From Planctomycetia bacterium (lineage in GTDB: Bacteria > Planctomycetota > Phycisphaerae > UBA1845 > UTPLA1), in contig CP054187.1 in NCBI GenBank assembly GCA_015200345.1, positions 3,270,470 to 3,334,469 of the forward strand: a stretch of DNA of 64,000 nucleotides, written 5' to 3'. Positions 32,396-41,618 of the stretch are shown here, piece by piece (the stretch's first letter is position 1; every line of letters begins with the position of its first letter). A model generated the notes under the pieces. It did no database searches, had not been told where the DNA came from, and worked only from the letters and a program-made list of their open reading frames with translations. Both the position numbers and the translations under genes were made by a program.

Positions 32396-32432
32396 CTCTG
32401 GAAGGGAGAGGGAGTTTTGAAACCGCTTGTAG
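32396..32432 (+). repeat. Partial third copy of the repeat's right end
   Basis: This segment repeats about 37 bases of the right end of copy A (CTGGAAGGGAGAGGGAG, then TTTTGA and GCTTGTAGC). It lies 30 bases beyond the end of copy A. It looks like a truncated or duplicated terminus. Confidence 0.7.
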
Positions 32433-32506
32433 CCGCCGGGGTGCGTCCCAGGCTTCGGGTGCCATGGCTAGGGCCTCTGGCGGGCAGGATGCCGGGGTCC
32501 ACTTGC

Positions 32507-34489
32507 TCAATCCAGATACATCCTCGCCCAGGTCTCAACCAGTGCCATGCGCCACAGCGGTGTCGCAGCGCTGTCATCGCCTCGCTCAAAGCGATCCATC
32601 AGCGCTTTCACCCCGTTGGGGCGGAAGCACCCGCGATGGACGAAGCTGCCCGACGTGATCGCCTCGACCCACCAGTCGCGCAGCGCCCCGCGCATCCACT
32701 GGGCCTGCGGCGCGCCGTAGCCGATCTTATCGCGGCGAGACAGCACTTCGTCGGGAACAAGGCCGCGCATCGCGTCGCGCAGCACGGCTTTGCTGACGCC
32801 GCCGCGGATCTTGAGCGTCGCCGGGAGGCGCATGGCGAGTTCCGTCACGCCGCGATCGAGAAAAGGCACGCGCGCCTCGATGGAGTGTGCCATCGAGCTG
32901 GCATCCTCGTAGCGCAGCAGGGCGGGCAGGCTCTCGCGCAGCAGGATGCGCGCCAGCTCCACCTCGAGCGCGCCCCCGCCGACCGTTGCCTCGCCGGACT
33001 CATCGCGCCATCCCAGGGCCGACGCAAGCGTCGGCGCATCGTCTACGGAGAACAGCTCGGGCGCGAGCCAGTTCATCGCCGCGCGATCGCGTCGCCGCCG
33101 CAGCGCGTCGCGCCAGCCGGGCGGCAGCAGGGCCGCCGCGACGTGCCCGCGCAGTTGGCCGCCGGAAAACAATCCGCGCCGCGCGGCGCGGTACTCGCGC
33201 AGGAACGCCCCGATCCGGCCGCGCCGAATCAGCGACGCAAGGAATGGCGGCACATGGCCGTGGTAGCCGCAGAACAGCTCGTCACCGCCCTGGCCGTCCA
33301 GCAGAACTTTGACGCCCGTCTGCTTGGCCAGCCCCATGACCTCCCATTGCAGGTACATCGACGCGGAACCGACGGGTTGCCCCTGGTGTCGGACGAACGG
33401 TTCCATCGCCGCCGCCAGGCGCTCCGCGCTCGGTTCGACGCGGTGCCAGTGCAGGGATCCGGCGGCCCGGCCGGCGATTTCCGCGAAGCGCGTCTCGTCC
33501 ATCGCGTGGCCCGGCAGGCAGGCCGTGAAGGCGTGTTGCGACCAGGTTCCGGGCGATGCGCGGTCGCGGCGGCCCAGCAGCGCGACGATTGACGAGCTGT
33601 CGATGCCGCCCGAAAGGCACGTGCCGATCGGAACATCGCCGACAAGATGGGACTCGACGGCCGATGCCAGCGCATCGTGCACGCGCCTCGGAGCATCCGA
33701 CGGGTCGCGCGTCGAAAGGTCCATCCGCCAGTAGCGGCGAATCACGCCTGATGCGCTCGTGCCCTCGCGTTGCTGGAGATTCAATTCCCCGTAACACCCG
33801 GGCGGGAAGGCATAGATGCCCGCGAACATCGTCTCCTGGACGTGATCGACCAGGCCGCGCACGAGAAAATCGCGTAGCCCCGGCTCGCCGGCTTCGCGTG
33901 GCGCGCCCGGCAGCGCGAGCAGCGCGGGGATTTCGGATGCAAAGGCCAGACCCTTTTCAAATCGCGTCACGAACAGCGGCTTGATGCCGAGGCGGTCGCG
34001 CGCGAGCACCGCGCGGCCTTCGCGCCAGTCGAAGATCGCCGCGGCCCACATGCCTTCGAGGCGCTGAAAGCAGGCGGTCCCCCAGGCGCGATACGCGGCA
34101 AGAAAGACTTCCGTATCACATCGCCCGCGAAACGCCATCCCGCGCGCCGACAATTCCTCCCGCAGCGCCACGTGGTTGTAAATCTCGCCGTTGAAGACCA
34201 GCCACACCGCGCCGTCCTCCGACGCCATCGGCTGATGACCGGCCGGCGACAAGTCGACAATCGCCAGCCGTCGCGCGCCCAGCGCCGCCTGCGCGACGAG
34301 GTACTCCCATTCGACGGTCTGCCCGGGCGACCCCAGCGCCCGCGTCACGACCGGTCGCCCGCCCAGTCCGAACGCCGCCGCGCCGCCGTCGTCCGGCCCG
34401 CGATGATGCAGCCGCTGCGTCATGGTCGCGGCCCAGTCCCCTGCGCGGGGGTCCAGCTCATTCAACATCACGCCGGCGATTCCGCACAT
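32507..34489 (-). CDS. asnB: Asparagine synthase (glutamine-hydrolysing)-like amidotransferase
   Basis: This 660-residue class II amidotransferase has the catalytic Cys2 ('MCGIAGV') of the N-terminal glutaminase domain, with 'RRLAIVDLSPAGHQPM' and 'VFNGEIYNH'. The ATP-pyrophosphatase synthetase domain has the PP-loop 'CLSGGIDSSSIVALLG' and 'LLDGQGGDELFCGYHG'. It could make asparagine. In polysaccharide loci such enzymes often amidate uronic acids or other sugars, and the next gene (five bases upstream of its ATG) is a glycosyltransferase. The general activity is clear; the substrate is an inference. Confidence 0.92.
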   Translation of the reverse strand: MCGIAGVMLNELDPRAGDWAATMTQRLHHRGPDDGGAAAFGLGGRPVVTRALGSPGQTVEWEYLVAQAALGARRLAIVDLSPAGHQPMASEDGAVWLVFNGEIYNHVALREELSARGMAFRGRCDTEVFLAAYRAWGTACFQRLEGMWAAAIFDWREGRAVLARDRLGIKPLFVTRFEKGLAFASEIPALLALPGAPREAGEPGLRDFLVRGLVDHVQETMFAGIYAFPPGCYGELNLQQREGTSASGVIRRYWRMDLSTRDPSDAPRRVHDALASAVESHLVGDVPIGTCLSGGIDSSSIVALLGRRDRASPGTWSQHAFTACLPGHAMDETRFAEIAGRAAGSLHWHRVEPSAERLAAAMEPFVRHQGQPVGSASMYLQWEVMGLAKQTGVKVLLDGQGGDELFCGYHGHVPPFLASLIRRGRIGAFLREYRAARRGLFSGGQLRGHVAAALLPPGWRDALRRRRDRAAMNWLAPELFSVDDAPTLASALGWRDESGEATVGGGALEVELARILLRESLPALLRYEDASSMAHSIEARVPFLDRGVTELAMRLPATLKIRGGVSKAVLRDAMRGLVPDEVLSRRDKIGYGAPQAQWMRGALRDWWVEAITSGSFVHRGCFRPNGVKALMDRFERGDDSAATPLWRMALVETWARMYLD

Positions 34490-34494
34490 AGGCC

Positions 34495-35703
34495 TTACCG
34501 CGATGCATCCCCCGGCGCCTGGCCGGCTCGGACGGCATTATAAATACTAATGTAATTTTTCGCCACCTTTGTTCGCGAGAAGCGCTCTCGCGCCCGCGCG
34601 CCGATCGCTCGCCAGTCCCATTGAGCGTAATCGGCGGCGCAGCGTTGCAGCGCATCGGCCAGCGCCGCCGCGTTGCGCACCGGAACGACCAACCCATCAC
34701 CGGGGCCGACCAGCGCGGCGCAACCCGGCACGTCGGTTGTAACCACGGGCCGCCCGCTCGCCAACGCCTCACAAATCGCCATCGGATAATTCTCACCGTA
34801 ACTTGGCAACACCAGCGCATGACAGGCTCGCAGGATCGACGCCACGCCCGCCGAATCCTGGTACCCGTGAAAGACGGTATCGACGCCGAGCTTTGCCATC
34901 GCCGCGCGAAGTTCGCCCTCCATCGGCCCGGTTCCGACGAAATGCCACGCGAAGCGCGGCTCGGGCTGCTTCGCGAGCCGGTGCGCCGCCGCGGCCAGTT
35001 CGCGCAGCCCTTTTTCAGCCGTTAATCGGCCCACGAAAACGACGCGGAAGCGAATTTGCGTTTCGTTCGCGCGAGGAGGCTTCGGCGGGGCCGAGGGTTG
35101 GAATACGTCCGCCACGAGATTGCCCACGATTTCAATGGGACGTGTTACGCCGGCAGCCTGCATCTCGGTTTTCAAATTCGCACTGACCGCTACGGCTGCC
35201 GCAGCGCGAGCCAGCGCGGATCGAGTCATGTTTGCGGCACCTGATGGTCGCAGGAGCAGCGCGAACGGACCGGTGTGTTCGGTGATCAGCACGCGCGCGG
35301 CGAGCGAGTGGTGAAGATGCGTGCAAGCCCAGCCGGCCGGCAGCGCCGCCATGGCGTGCAGGAGGTCGGGTGATCCGTTTCGCTCGGCGTACGCGGCCAG
35401 CCCCATCTCCAGGCGACGGCGATAGGCCCGCAGGTGAATGCCGGTTTGTCCGAGCGACGTATGCCGCCCCCGTACGCGGACCACGGGAACATTGCCCGCG
35501 TTTTCCCATTCGACGCGCGCTCGCCAGCGCGCGGAGGTCTCTCGCCAGAATCGCGCCCCGACCAGATCGGGCGTTACGACGCCGACCCGAACGCCGGCTT
35601 CGGCCATGGCCCGCGCAAAATCCGGGAAGAACACGCCGTGCAACGGACGCTCCGGCGACGGCCACCACGAGGGCACGATCACAACGTGAAGTCCGTCGGC
35701 CAT
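34495..35703 (-). CDS. GT4-family glycosyltransferase
   Basis: This 402-residue protein has the two-Rossmann GT-B layout. The N-terminal half has 'PSWWPSPERPLHGVFFPDFARAM'; the C-terminal half has 'FVGRLTAEKGLRELAAA', 'FVGTGPMEGELRAAM' and the donor-binding 'LPSYGENYPMAICEALASGRPVV' (the E-x7-E motif). It is a retaining glycosyltransferase, likely adding a sugar to a surface polysaccharide or lipid-linked oligosaccharide. It lies five bases before the asnB-like gene, so the two are an operon. A GGGAG site overlaps the start. The gene is divergent from a second glycosyltransferase at 35806. Confidence 0.9.
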   Translation of the reverse strand: MADGLHVVIVPSWWPSPERPLHGVFFPDFARAMAEAGVRVGVVTPDLVGARFWRETSARWRARVEWENAGNVPVVRVRGRHTSLGQTGIHLRAYRRRLEMGLAAYAERNGSPDLLHAMAALPAGWACTHLHHSLAARVLITEHTGPFALLLRPSGAANMTRSALARAAAAVAVSANLKTEMQAAGVTRPIEIVGNLVADVFQPSAPPKPPRANETQIRFRVVFVGRLTAEKGLRELAAAAHRLAKQPEPRFAWHFVGTGPMEGELRAAMAKLGVDTVFHGYQDSAGVASILRACHALVLPSYGENYPMAICEALASGRPVVTTDVPGCAALVGPGDGLVVPVRNAAALADALQRCAADYAQWDWRAIGARARERFSRTKVAKNYISIYNAVRAGQAPGDASR

Positions 35704-35805
35704 ATACTCCCATCACGCTCGCATTGCGGAATCCCACCGATCAGTCGGCGTTCATCGCGATGATTTCCAACATAACCATAGACGCACGGCGAAACAAAAG
35801 CTTCA

Positions 35806-37110
35806 ATGTCGGCCATGACCGCAGCAACCTCCCAACCAGGAACATTTGCCGCGCCGACCCGCCGATTGCTGCTGGTCTCTTATTGGTATCCGCCGGCGAT
35901 TGGCGCGGCGGCCGAGCGCATCGGCGCTTTCGCGCGTTTTCTGCCCTGCCACGGCTGGGCCGTCGATGTGCTGACGGCCCAGCGAACGACGGCGCCGCCG
36001 GACCTGCCGGCCGTGACGCTGCGATCGGTGCATGATCCGCAAGGCGGCGCCGTGGAGACGTTTCCTGATTTCGATCCGCGCCGCGTGAAGGCGCCGGACC
36101 TCAAACGATACCTCCGGGATTTCATTTTTCCGGATCGCTTCCGGCGCTGGATGCACGCGGCGGAGGAAGCGATCGAACAGAACCTGCGACAGAAGCGATA
36201 TGACGCGATCCTCGCATCGTTTCCACCGGCCAGCGCCGCGTGGTTGGGGCTTCGGTTGCATCGCGCGTGCGGCGCGCCGTTCTTTCTCGATCTGCGCGAC
36301 ACCTGGTTCGGCCCCGGCGGCTACGAACCTCTGTATGCCTTTGCGAAGCGGCGCCATCGGGCGCTTTACACGGATTGCGTCCGCGCAGCAGATGGTGTCA
36401 TTGCGGTGTCGCAGGCGATGGCCGACGACCTCCTCCGCGCGTTTGCCCTGCCGCCCGAGCGCGTCACAGTCATCCCGAACGGATTCGATCCGGCGCTGCC
36501 GCCGATGCCGCCGCCACCGGCGCCGCCGGCATTGAATGGGGAACTGATCTTCGCGCACGTCGGAACGGTCATCGCGCGCAATCGGCCGGAGTTGTTCCTC
36601 GATTCGCTTCTCAAGCTGCCGCCTGATGTGGCGCGCGGAATTCACGTGCGGTTTGTCGGCAATCTCTCGCGCGATTACCTCTGCGACATCGGGTTGAGCC
36701 AACGCGTCGAGGCCACCGGCCTGCTGCCGCGCGAACAAGCCTGGAAACAAATCGCCGACGTACACGCGCTGCTTCTGCTCACCGGGCGCGAAGCCGGCCA
36801 TTGGACGCCGCGCGCCAAATTGTTCGAGTACCTCGCCGCCCGTCGGCCGATCCTCTGCCTCGAAGAAGCCCCCGGCAGTTGCGATTATCGCCTGCTGTCA
36901 TCGATTGCGCCGGACCGCTCGTTCCGCGCGGCGCTAGGCGATCCTGCCGGTCTTGCCGACGCCGTGCGGCAGGTTCGCGCGTTCTGCAACACTCACGCTG
37001 GCGCCGACTTGGCTCCTCCGCTCGCATTGGGCGAACACAGTCGCGAGACGCATGCTGCGCGGCTGGCCGAGTACCTTCGAGCGCGGACCCACACCGGGGC
37101 GGCCATCTGA
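35806..37110 (+). CDS. GT4-like glycosyltransferase
   Basis: This 434-residue protein begins, after a 20-residue linker, with 'RLLLVSYWYPPAIGAAAERI', the N-terminal motif of GT4 enzymes that act in polysaccharide assembly. 'PFFLDLRDTWFG', 'ADGVIAVSQAMADDL' and 'VTVIPNGFDP' follow. The C-terminal half has 'IFAHVGTVIARNRPELFL' and 'LFEYLAARRPILCLEE', the donor-binding region. A Pro-rich linker separates the two halves. It is divergent from the glycosyltransferase/asnB operon across about 100 bases, which should hold both promoters. Donor and acceptor are unknown. Confidence 0.85.
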   Translation: MSAMTAATSQPGTFAAPTRRLLLVSYWYPPAIGAAAERIGAFARFLPCHGWAVDVLTAQRTTAPPDLPAVTLRSVHDPQGGAVETFPDFDPRRVKAPDLKRYLRDFIFPDRFRRWMHAAEEAIEQNLRQKRYDAILASFPPASAAWLGLRLHRACGAPFFLDLRDTWFGPGGYEPLYAFAKRRHRALYTDCVRAADGVIAVSQAMADDLLRAFALPPERVTVIPNGFDPALPPMPPPPAPPALNGELIFAHVGTVIARNRPELFLDSLLKLPPDVARGIHVRFVGNLSRDYLCDIGLSQRVEATGLLPREQAWKQIADVHALLLLTGREAGHWTPRAKLFEYLAARRPILCLEEAPGSCDYRLLSSIAPDRSFRAALGDPAGLADAVRQVRAFCNTHAGADLAPPLALGEHSRETHAARLAEYLRARTHTGAAI

Positions 37111-37367
37111 ATACGAAAGCGACAACCCCGTTTCCAACGTTGAAAGCGCGGTCGAAAGGAAGAGCGGGGCGTACCGCCTCCTCCTCCAATCGGTTGGCCG
37201 GCCGGCGACCGTCGATACCAGATAGAGCGCATCGCGACCCCCGGCGCTTGAAATTCGACTCGGCCGGCCGCACTATTCCCCGGTGAGGCGCGGTCGAACG
37301 GGCGAATCGGGTTTCGCTCGAAATCTCTCGGACTGCCTGATGCCGATGACACGGAGGTAGACTCGGC

Positions 37368-38816
37368 TTGCCCCCCTCGCCCATTCGCATTTCGCGCTAT
37401 TCGTTCCTCGCTATCGCGTTGCTGCTCGCGCTGCCGGCGGTTGCCAGCGCCCAACTGGGCTTGAATCAACCCGGCGGGACCAGTTCATCGTTCATTGAAC
37501 GCCAGCGCTCCCTTGAACGCGAAAATCAGCGAAAGTATCAGGAAGCACTCCCGCTCTCGCAGAAGTTCCGGCTCGATTACGGCGGCTGGTTCAACTCGTA
37601 CTTCTTCCTCTTTGACGACGGCTTCAATAGCAGCCGCACGCTTCGTCAGAACGAGTTGCGCGTCTGGACTTCCTTCACGGCCGACCGTGGCATTCACGAG
37701 GGCTACCTGCGCGTGCGCGCCACGTACTTCGACTGGAACCACGGCGACTCGTTCACGCCGAACGAGGACGATCTCGACGGACCCAATCTCGAGCGCGGCT
37801 GGTACCAGTTCGACATCGCCAAAGCGCTGCGTCTCAATACGGAATCCAAAGCGCCGTTTGAACTGAAGGTCAAGGTCGGCCGCGACCTCGTGTACATCGG
37901 CACGGGCTATGCGATTGACATTCCGCTGGATCACGTGCAGGTGCAGGGCGAGTGGCTTGATTTTGAAACCACGCTGCTTTACGGCCGCACGCCCGCCAGC
38001 ACCGAGAACATCGACCGCAGCCGCCCGGTATCCGATCATTCCGACCGGCAGTTCTGGATGGTGCAGACCAAGTACAAGGGGTGGGACAAGCACGAGCCGT
38101 TTGCGTACGCGGCGTTTCAGGACGACGACACGCGCGAGGACCCGCCGAATTATCTCCAGAATTACCGGTACGATTCGCAATACTACGGCTTCGGCTCGAC
38201 CGGGCAGATTATCGACAACTTAAGATATCTGTCCGAGTGGGTCATCGAGCGCGGCGAGAGCTACGGCAACCGCCGGTTCATGTTCACCGACGAAATCAAG
38301 GCCTGGGGCTTCGATCATCGGCTCGACTACTTCTTCCGCCACCGCACCAAGCCGGTCGTCTCGGCCGAATACATGTTCGCCAGCGGCGATGCCAACCGCC
38401 TGGGCAGCCCCACCAACGCCGTCGGCGGAAACCGAAACGACACCGTCGATCGCGGCTTTAACGGCTTCGGCTTCCGCGATACGGGAATCTCGTTTTCGCC
38501 GCGCAATTCCAATCTGCACGTCTGGCGGACGGGCGGCTCGTTTCGCCCATTGCCGACCATCGAGGCGACCCGCGAACTCGAACTGGGAACCGATTTCTAT
38601 CTGTACTACAAGCACAAATCGGTTGCCGCCGTCAGCGACGTACTCGCCGACCAGCGCAGCGGCTACCTCGGCTGGGAAATGGATTACTACGCCAACTGGC
38701 GTATTTGGAGCGATCTGGCCTGGACCGTGCGATTCGGAACGTTCTTCCCGGGCGACGCATTTTCGGACCGCACCACTCGGACCTTTCTCCTGACGGGTAT
38801 CACATGGTCCTTCTGA
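37368..38816 (+). CDS. Outer-membrane beta-barrel protein, alginate-export (AlgE)-like
   Basis: A signal peptide (residues 1-29, ending VASAQ) is followed by about 450 residues of alternating aromatic and polar beta-strands, ending with the terminal phenylalanine typical of BAM substrates ('LLTGITWSF'). Strand pairs such as 'LRVRATYFDWNHGDSF', 'WVIERGESYG' and 'SAEYMFASGDANRLGSPT' fit the Alginate_exp porin family, in which the last motif is typical. It could export a polysaccharide made by the neighbouring glycosyltransferases. The start is TTG, with GGAGGT nine bases upstream; no ATG is available before the signal peptide. Confidence 0.8.
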   Translation: MPPSPIRISRYSFLAIALLLALPAVASAQLGLNQPGGTSSSFIERQRSLERENQRKYQEALPLSQKFRLDYGGWFNSYFFLFDDGFNSSRTLRQNELRVWTSFTADRGIHEGYLRVRATYFDWNHGDSFTPNEDDLDGPNLERGWYQFDIAKALRLNTESKAPFELKVKVGRDLVYIGTGYAIDIPLDHVQVQGEWLDFETTLLYGRTPASTENIDRSRPVSDHSDRQFWMVQTKYKGWDKHEPFAYAAFQDDDTREDPPNYLQNYRYDSQYYGFGSTGQIIDNLRYLSEWVIERGESYGNRRFMFTDEIKAWGFDHRLDYFFRHRTKPVVSAEYMFASGDANRLGSPTNAVGGNRNDTVDRGFNGFGFRDTGISFSPRNSNLHVWRTGGSFRPLPTIEATRELELGTDFYLYYKHKSVAAVSDVLADQRSGYLGWEMDYYANWRIWSDLAWTVRFGTFFPGDAFSDRTTRTFLLTGITWSF

Positions 38817-39499
38817 CGAACATTTTGCTGCCGGACGCCCGATTGCGGTGTATAATTGGGTATCAACCGATCCGCCTGCTCATCCTCGCCGGTTTCCTCG
38901 CGTTCACTCTGGGTACTGGAATCCTCGGCTGCACCGGTCCGCGCACGTCCGCGCCGCCGGCGAACGCCGCCGAATTGAGCGACGAGGGTTTTCATGCCTA
39001 CCTGACGGAGGTCGATGTCGTCACCGTCGACGAAGCCTACCGGGCCATGCTGATCCTCGCGGACGGCGAAGACACCAGCACGAACTTCGAGGAGCGGCGA
39101 CAAAAACTGGAAGACCGGGGCATCACGCGGGCCGCATGGAAGCTCGAGCCGGAGAATGTGATAGACGTCGGTTCGGTGGCCTTCATGGTCTGCCGAATCT
39201 GTCAGATTCACGGCGGCATCAACATGCGGCTGTTCGGCAGTTGGGGCTTGAGCGACCGGCGCTACGCGATGCGCGAGTTGATCTACCGCGAGATGCTGAC
39301 GGACACCGTGGACTACGATTACATGAGCGGTGCGGCCTTGGCCGCCCTGATGCGCAAGGCCGACGAGATCATGGAGAAGAAGGGGTTGTATGAATCGCCC
39401 GGCGTTGAATTGAGCGACGAGCGCGATCGCGACGAACAGGGCAACCTGATCGTTCCGCCGCCGGTAAAGCCGCCGAATCGGCCAAACCAGCCCCAATAG
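38804..39499 (+). CDS. Lipoprotein of unknown function
   Basis: A hydrophobic helix ending in the lipobox 'GILGC' indicates a lipoprotein. The 185-residue mature part is mainly helical and charged, with 'CRICQIHGGINMRLFGSWGLSDRRYAMRELIYREM' type sequence. It ends in a Pro-rich, low-complexity tail. No family was recognised. The ATG at 38804 overlaps the end of the beta-barrel gene by 13 bases and would give an unusually long n-region; a TATAAT at 38851-38856 lies inside it, so the true start may be further downstream. The overlap suggests it works with the barrel protein, perhaps as a periplasmic accessory. Confidence 0.68.
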   Translation: MVLLTNILLPDARLRCIIGYQPIRLLILAGFLAFTLGTGILGCTGPRTSAPPANAAELSDEGFHAYLTEVDVVTVDEAYRAMLILADGEDTSTNFEERRQKLEDRGITRAAWKLEPENVIDVGSVAFMVCRICQIHGGINMRLFGSWGLSDRRYAMRELIYREMLTDTVDYDYMSGAALAALMRKADEIMEKKGLYESPGVELSDERDRDEQGNLIVPPPVKPPNRPNQPQ

Positions 39500-39692
39500 G
39501 TGATGAAACGTGCCGCCGAGGGCCGACGTGGGCCGGGGCGGATCGACCGTAACCAGTTAAAGAGCAAGAGGTAACACGATCGCCTCCGGACCGGAAAAAA
39601 AGGCGAAAAATCGCATTTGCCCGCCTGGGGTCTCGTAACGTATATGTTTATCTGGACTTCCTCGCGTCTCGTTAGGGGGAAAAGGTGTAGCC

Positions 39693-40742
39693 ATGCGTAC
39701 TCGACGAATGCTGACGACGGCAATGCTTGCGATAGCCTTTCTGCCCTCGCCGCAATCGACCTGGGCTGATACGCCCGCGTCCGGGCCGGCCGCGCCGGTC
39801 GTGAATCCGGACGACGGCTCGCTGGTGTACGAAGCGGTCGAGCTACAGGGCAACGTTCGCGTTGCCCCGACCGGGACCGATCCGAAGGTCAAGACCGGCT
39901 GGACGCAGTTGAAGATCGGCGACACCGTGAAGGCGGGCCAGCAGATTTCCGTTGGCATTCGCAGCAAGGTGAAACTCGTCGCGCGGCCGGCCGATCCTCC
40001 GACCGTGCTGCTGTTTGATCGCTTGTCGCTGGTGAACATCTCCGAATTGCAGATCAAGGACGGCGCTGCCCGCAGCCGCATCCAGTTGGCACACGGCGCG
40101 GTGCGCGCCGGCGTGGCCGAGGGCGCGACGCGCAGCGACATGGAGATCGAGTCGCCGGTGGCCGTGCTGTCGAAGAAGGGCACGGACATCTTCGGGTTTG
40201 AATACGACGGCAACGGCCAGTTCCGCATGTTCCTGACCGAGCAGGGTCGCGGCCTGATTCAGGCGATTCAGACGCAGTCCACTTCGTTCGGCGGTTTGCA
40301 GAATTTCCGCTCGCGGTTTGTCACGCCGGGGCAGTTCATCACGCATCAGATGGTTCGCGCGATTGACAACGTTCAGTTCGACCGCACGATCAACGTCAAC
40401 GACGTGTTCGGTCTCGGCGGGGCCGATCAATTGTTCGCCCTGTTGAACGATCGCGGCCTGGGCATCCTGCTCAACCCCGGCGGCAACTGGACCAACCTGC
40501 TCGGCAACAACAATGCCGCGACCGGCACCGTCACGCCGACCGACCCCACCCAGCAGAACGACCAGTCGGTCCTTCAGCAGTTGAACAACACCTCCGGTCC
40601 GCGGCCGACGCCGGGCTTCATCGGCGGCGATTTCGGCATCGGCCAGGGCCGCCTGCCGGGCATCGGTCGAGCGCGGAACTCCTTCTTTCGCGCGGCCATG
40701 AACGGCTCGAAGGGCCTGGGCCGCACGAACTTCAAACGCTGA
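39693..40742 (+). CDS. Exported FecR-domain protein
   Basis: A signal peptide (1-25) is followed by a FecR-type beta-domain (about residues 45-180): 'LQGNVRVAPTGTD', 'LKIGDTVKAGQQISVG', 'ISELQIKDGAARSRIQLAHGAVRAGV' and 'MEIESPVAVLSKKGTDIFGFEYD'. The rest is Asn/Gly/Pro-rich and ends basic. Exported FecR domains without a sigma partner often belong to polysaccharide or surface-assembly systems; no ECF sigma factor gene is next to this one. An AAGGTG site precedes the ATG. The 190 bases upstream hold no gene. Confidence 0.85.
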   Translation: MRTRRMLTTAMLAIAFLPSPQSTWADTPASGPAAPVVNPDDGSLVYEAVELQGNVRVAPTGTDPKVKTGWTQLKIGDTVKAGQQISVGIRSKVKLVARPADPPTVLLFDRLSLVNISELQIKDGAARSRIQLAHGAVRAGVAEGATRSDMEIESPVAVLSKKGTDIFGFEYDGNGQFRMFLTEQGRGLIQAIQTQSTSFGGLQNFRSRFVTPGQFITHQMVRAIDNVQFDRTINVNDVFGLGGADQLFALLNDRGLGILLNPGGNWTNLLGNNNAATGTVTPTDPTQQNDQSVLQQLNNTSGPRPTPGFIGGDFGIGQGRLPGIGRARNSFFRAAMNGSKGLGRTNFKR

Positions 40743-40777
40743 CAAATTGCTTGATTCTGCCTCGCGCCGGTCCGAGC

Positions 40778-40797
40778 CGCCGCAGTCATGCGGCGGA
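40778..40797. terminator. Hairpin between convergent genes (possible bidirectional terminator)
   Basis: A perfect eight-base stem CCGCCGCA-gtca-TGCGGCGG lies 35 bases after the FecR gene and 59 bases after the end of the opposite-strand glycosyltransferase. It has no T-run, so termination is uncertain. Confidence 0.4.
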
Positions 40798-40856
40798 ATG
40801 CGCCGGGGTGGCCACCGAGTTTCGATTGGTGCGTCGAGGGCGGACCCTACATAGGC

Positions 40857-41588
40857 TCACGGCGTCCGGTTCTCCGGCGGGGGCAGACCTTCCCGACGGA
40901 TGTCTTTCCGCAGCCTGAACAATTCCTTGAACGCCCGAAGGATCACCTTCCAATTCGCGCCGGTCTGCTGGCCGGCTGTGCGCGGGAAGTGATCGACCGG
41001 CGTCTCGGCGATGCGCAGGCCGCGGAACTTGGCCCGCGCCAGAAGCTCCGTGCTGATCAGCGCACCGCGGCTCTTCAGCTCGATCCGGTCGATCAGCGAT
41101 TTGGGCAGCAGTTTGAACGCGCAGTCGATGTCCCGCACTTTCAACCCGAAGAGCGACCGCACGAGCACGCCCCACCAGAACGCATTGCTCTTGCGAATGA
41201 TCGAATCGGCGCGCTTCGCCCGATAGCCCACCGCGAAATCGCAGCGATCCAGCAGGCCGATCAGCCGGTCCATCTGCATCATGTCGAACTGGCCGTCGCC
41301 GTCGGTGAAGAAGATCCACTCCTTCGTGGCCTCGCGCAAGCCGCGTGCGACGGCGCCGCCGTAGCCGAGATTGGGATTATTGTGAACGGCGCGGACGTGC
41401 GGGTTTTCCGCCGCGAGGCGGTCTGCGATTTCGCCGGTGCGGTCTCGGCTGCCGTCGTTGACGATGATGATTTCGTAGTCGTCGGCGTACGTCTGCGCGG
41501 CGGCGAGGGCGTTGGCCGTCGTCCGCGCGACGTTGGCTTCCTCGTTGTAGCACGGGAAGAAAATGGTAAGCGAGGGGAGCTTGGTCAT
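40857..41588 (-). CDS. GT2-family glycosyltransferase (dolichol/polyprenyl-phosphate sugar synthase-like)
   Basis: This protein of about 243 residues has a GT-A fold with 'LTIFFPCYNEEANV', 'IIIVNDGSRDRTGEIAD', the metal-binding 'FFTDGDGQFDM' and 'IDCAFKLLPKSLID'. The pattern resembles dolichyl/polyprenyl-phosphate glycosyltransferases. There is no C-terminal membrane anchor, so it is probably peripheral. The ATG at 41588 gives a standard N-terminus; an upstream ATG at 41612 would add eight residues. It is the second gene after hldE, seven to thirty bases from its stop, so the two are an operon. Confidence 0.9.
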   Translation of the reverse strand: MTKLPSLTIFFPCYNEEANVARTTANALAAAQTYADDYEIIIVNDGSRDRTGEIADRLAAENPHVRAVHNNPNLGYGGAVARGLREATKEWIFFTDGDGQFDMMQMDRLIGLLDRCDFAVGYRAKRADSIIRKSNAFWWGVLVRSLFGLKVRDIDCAFKLLPKSLIDRIELKSRGALISTELLARAKFRGLRIAETPVDHFPRTAGQQTGANWKVILRAFKELFRLRKDIRREGLPPPENRTP

Positions 41589-41618
41589 TCCGTCGGTGGT
41601 TCCATTACGCATCGCGCG

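Noticed and set aside
32276..33592. 438-codon plus-strand open frame over the repeat and asnB-like gene
   Set aside because: Begins inside the intergenic repeat and is antisense to the amidotransferase.
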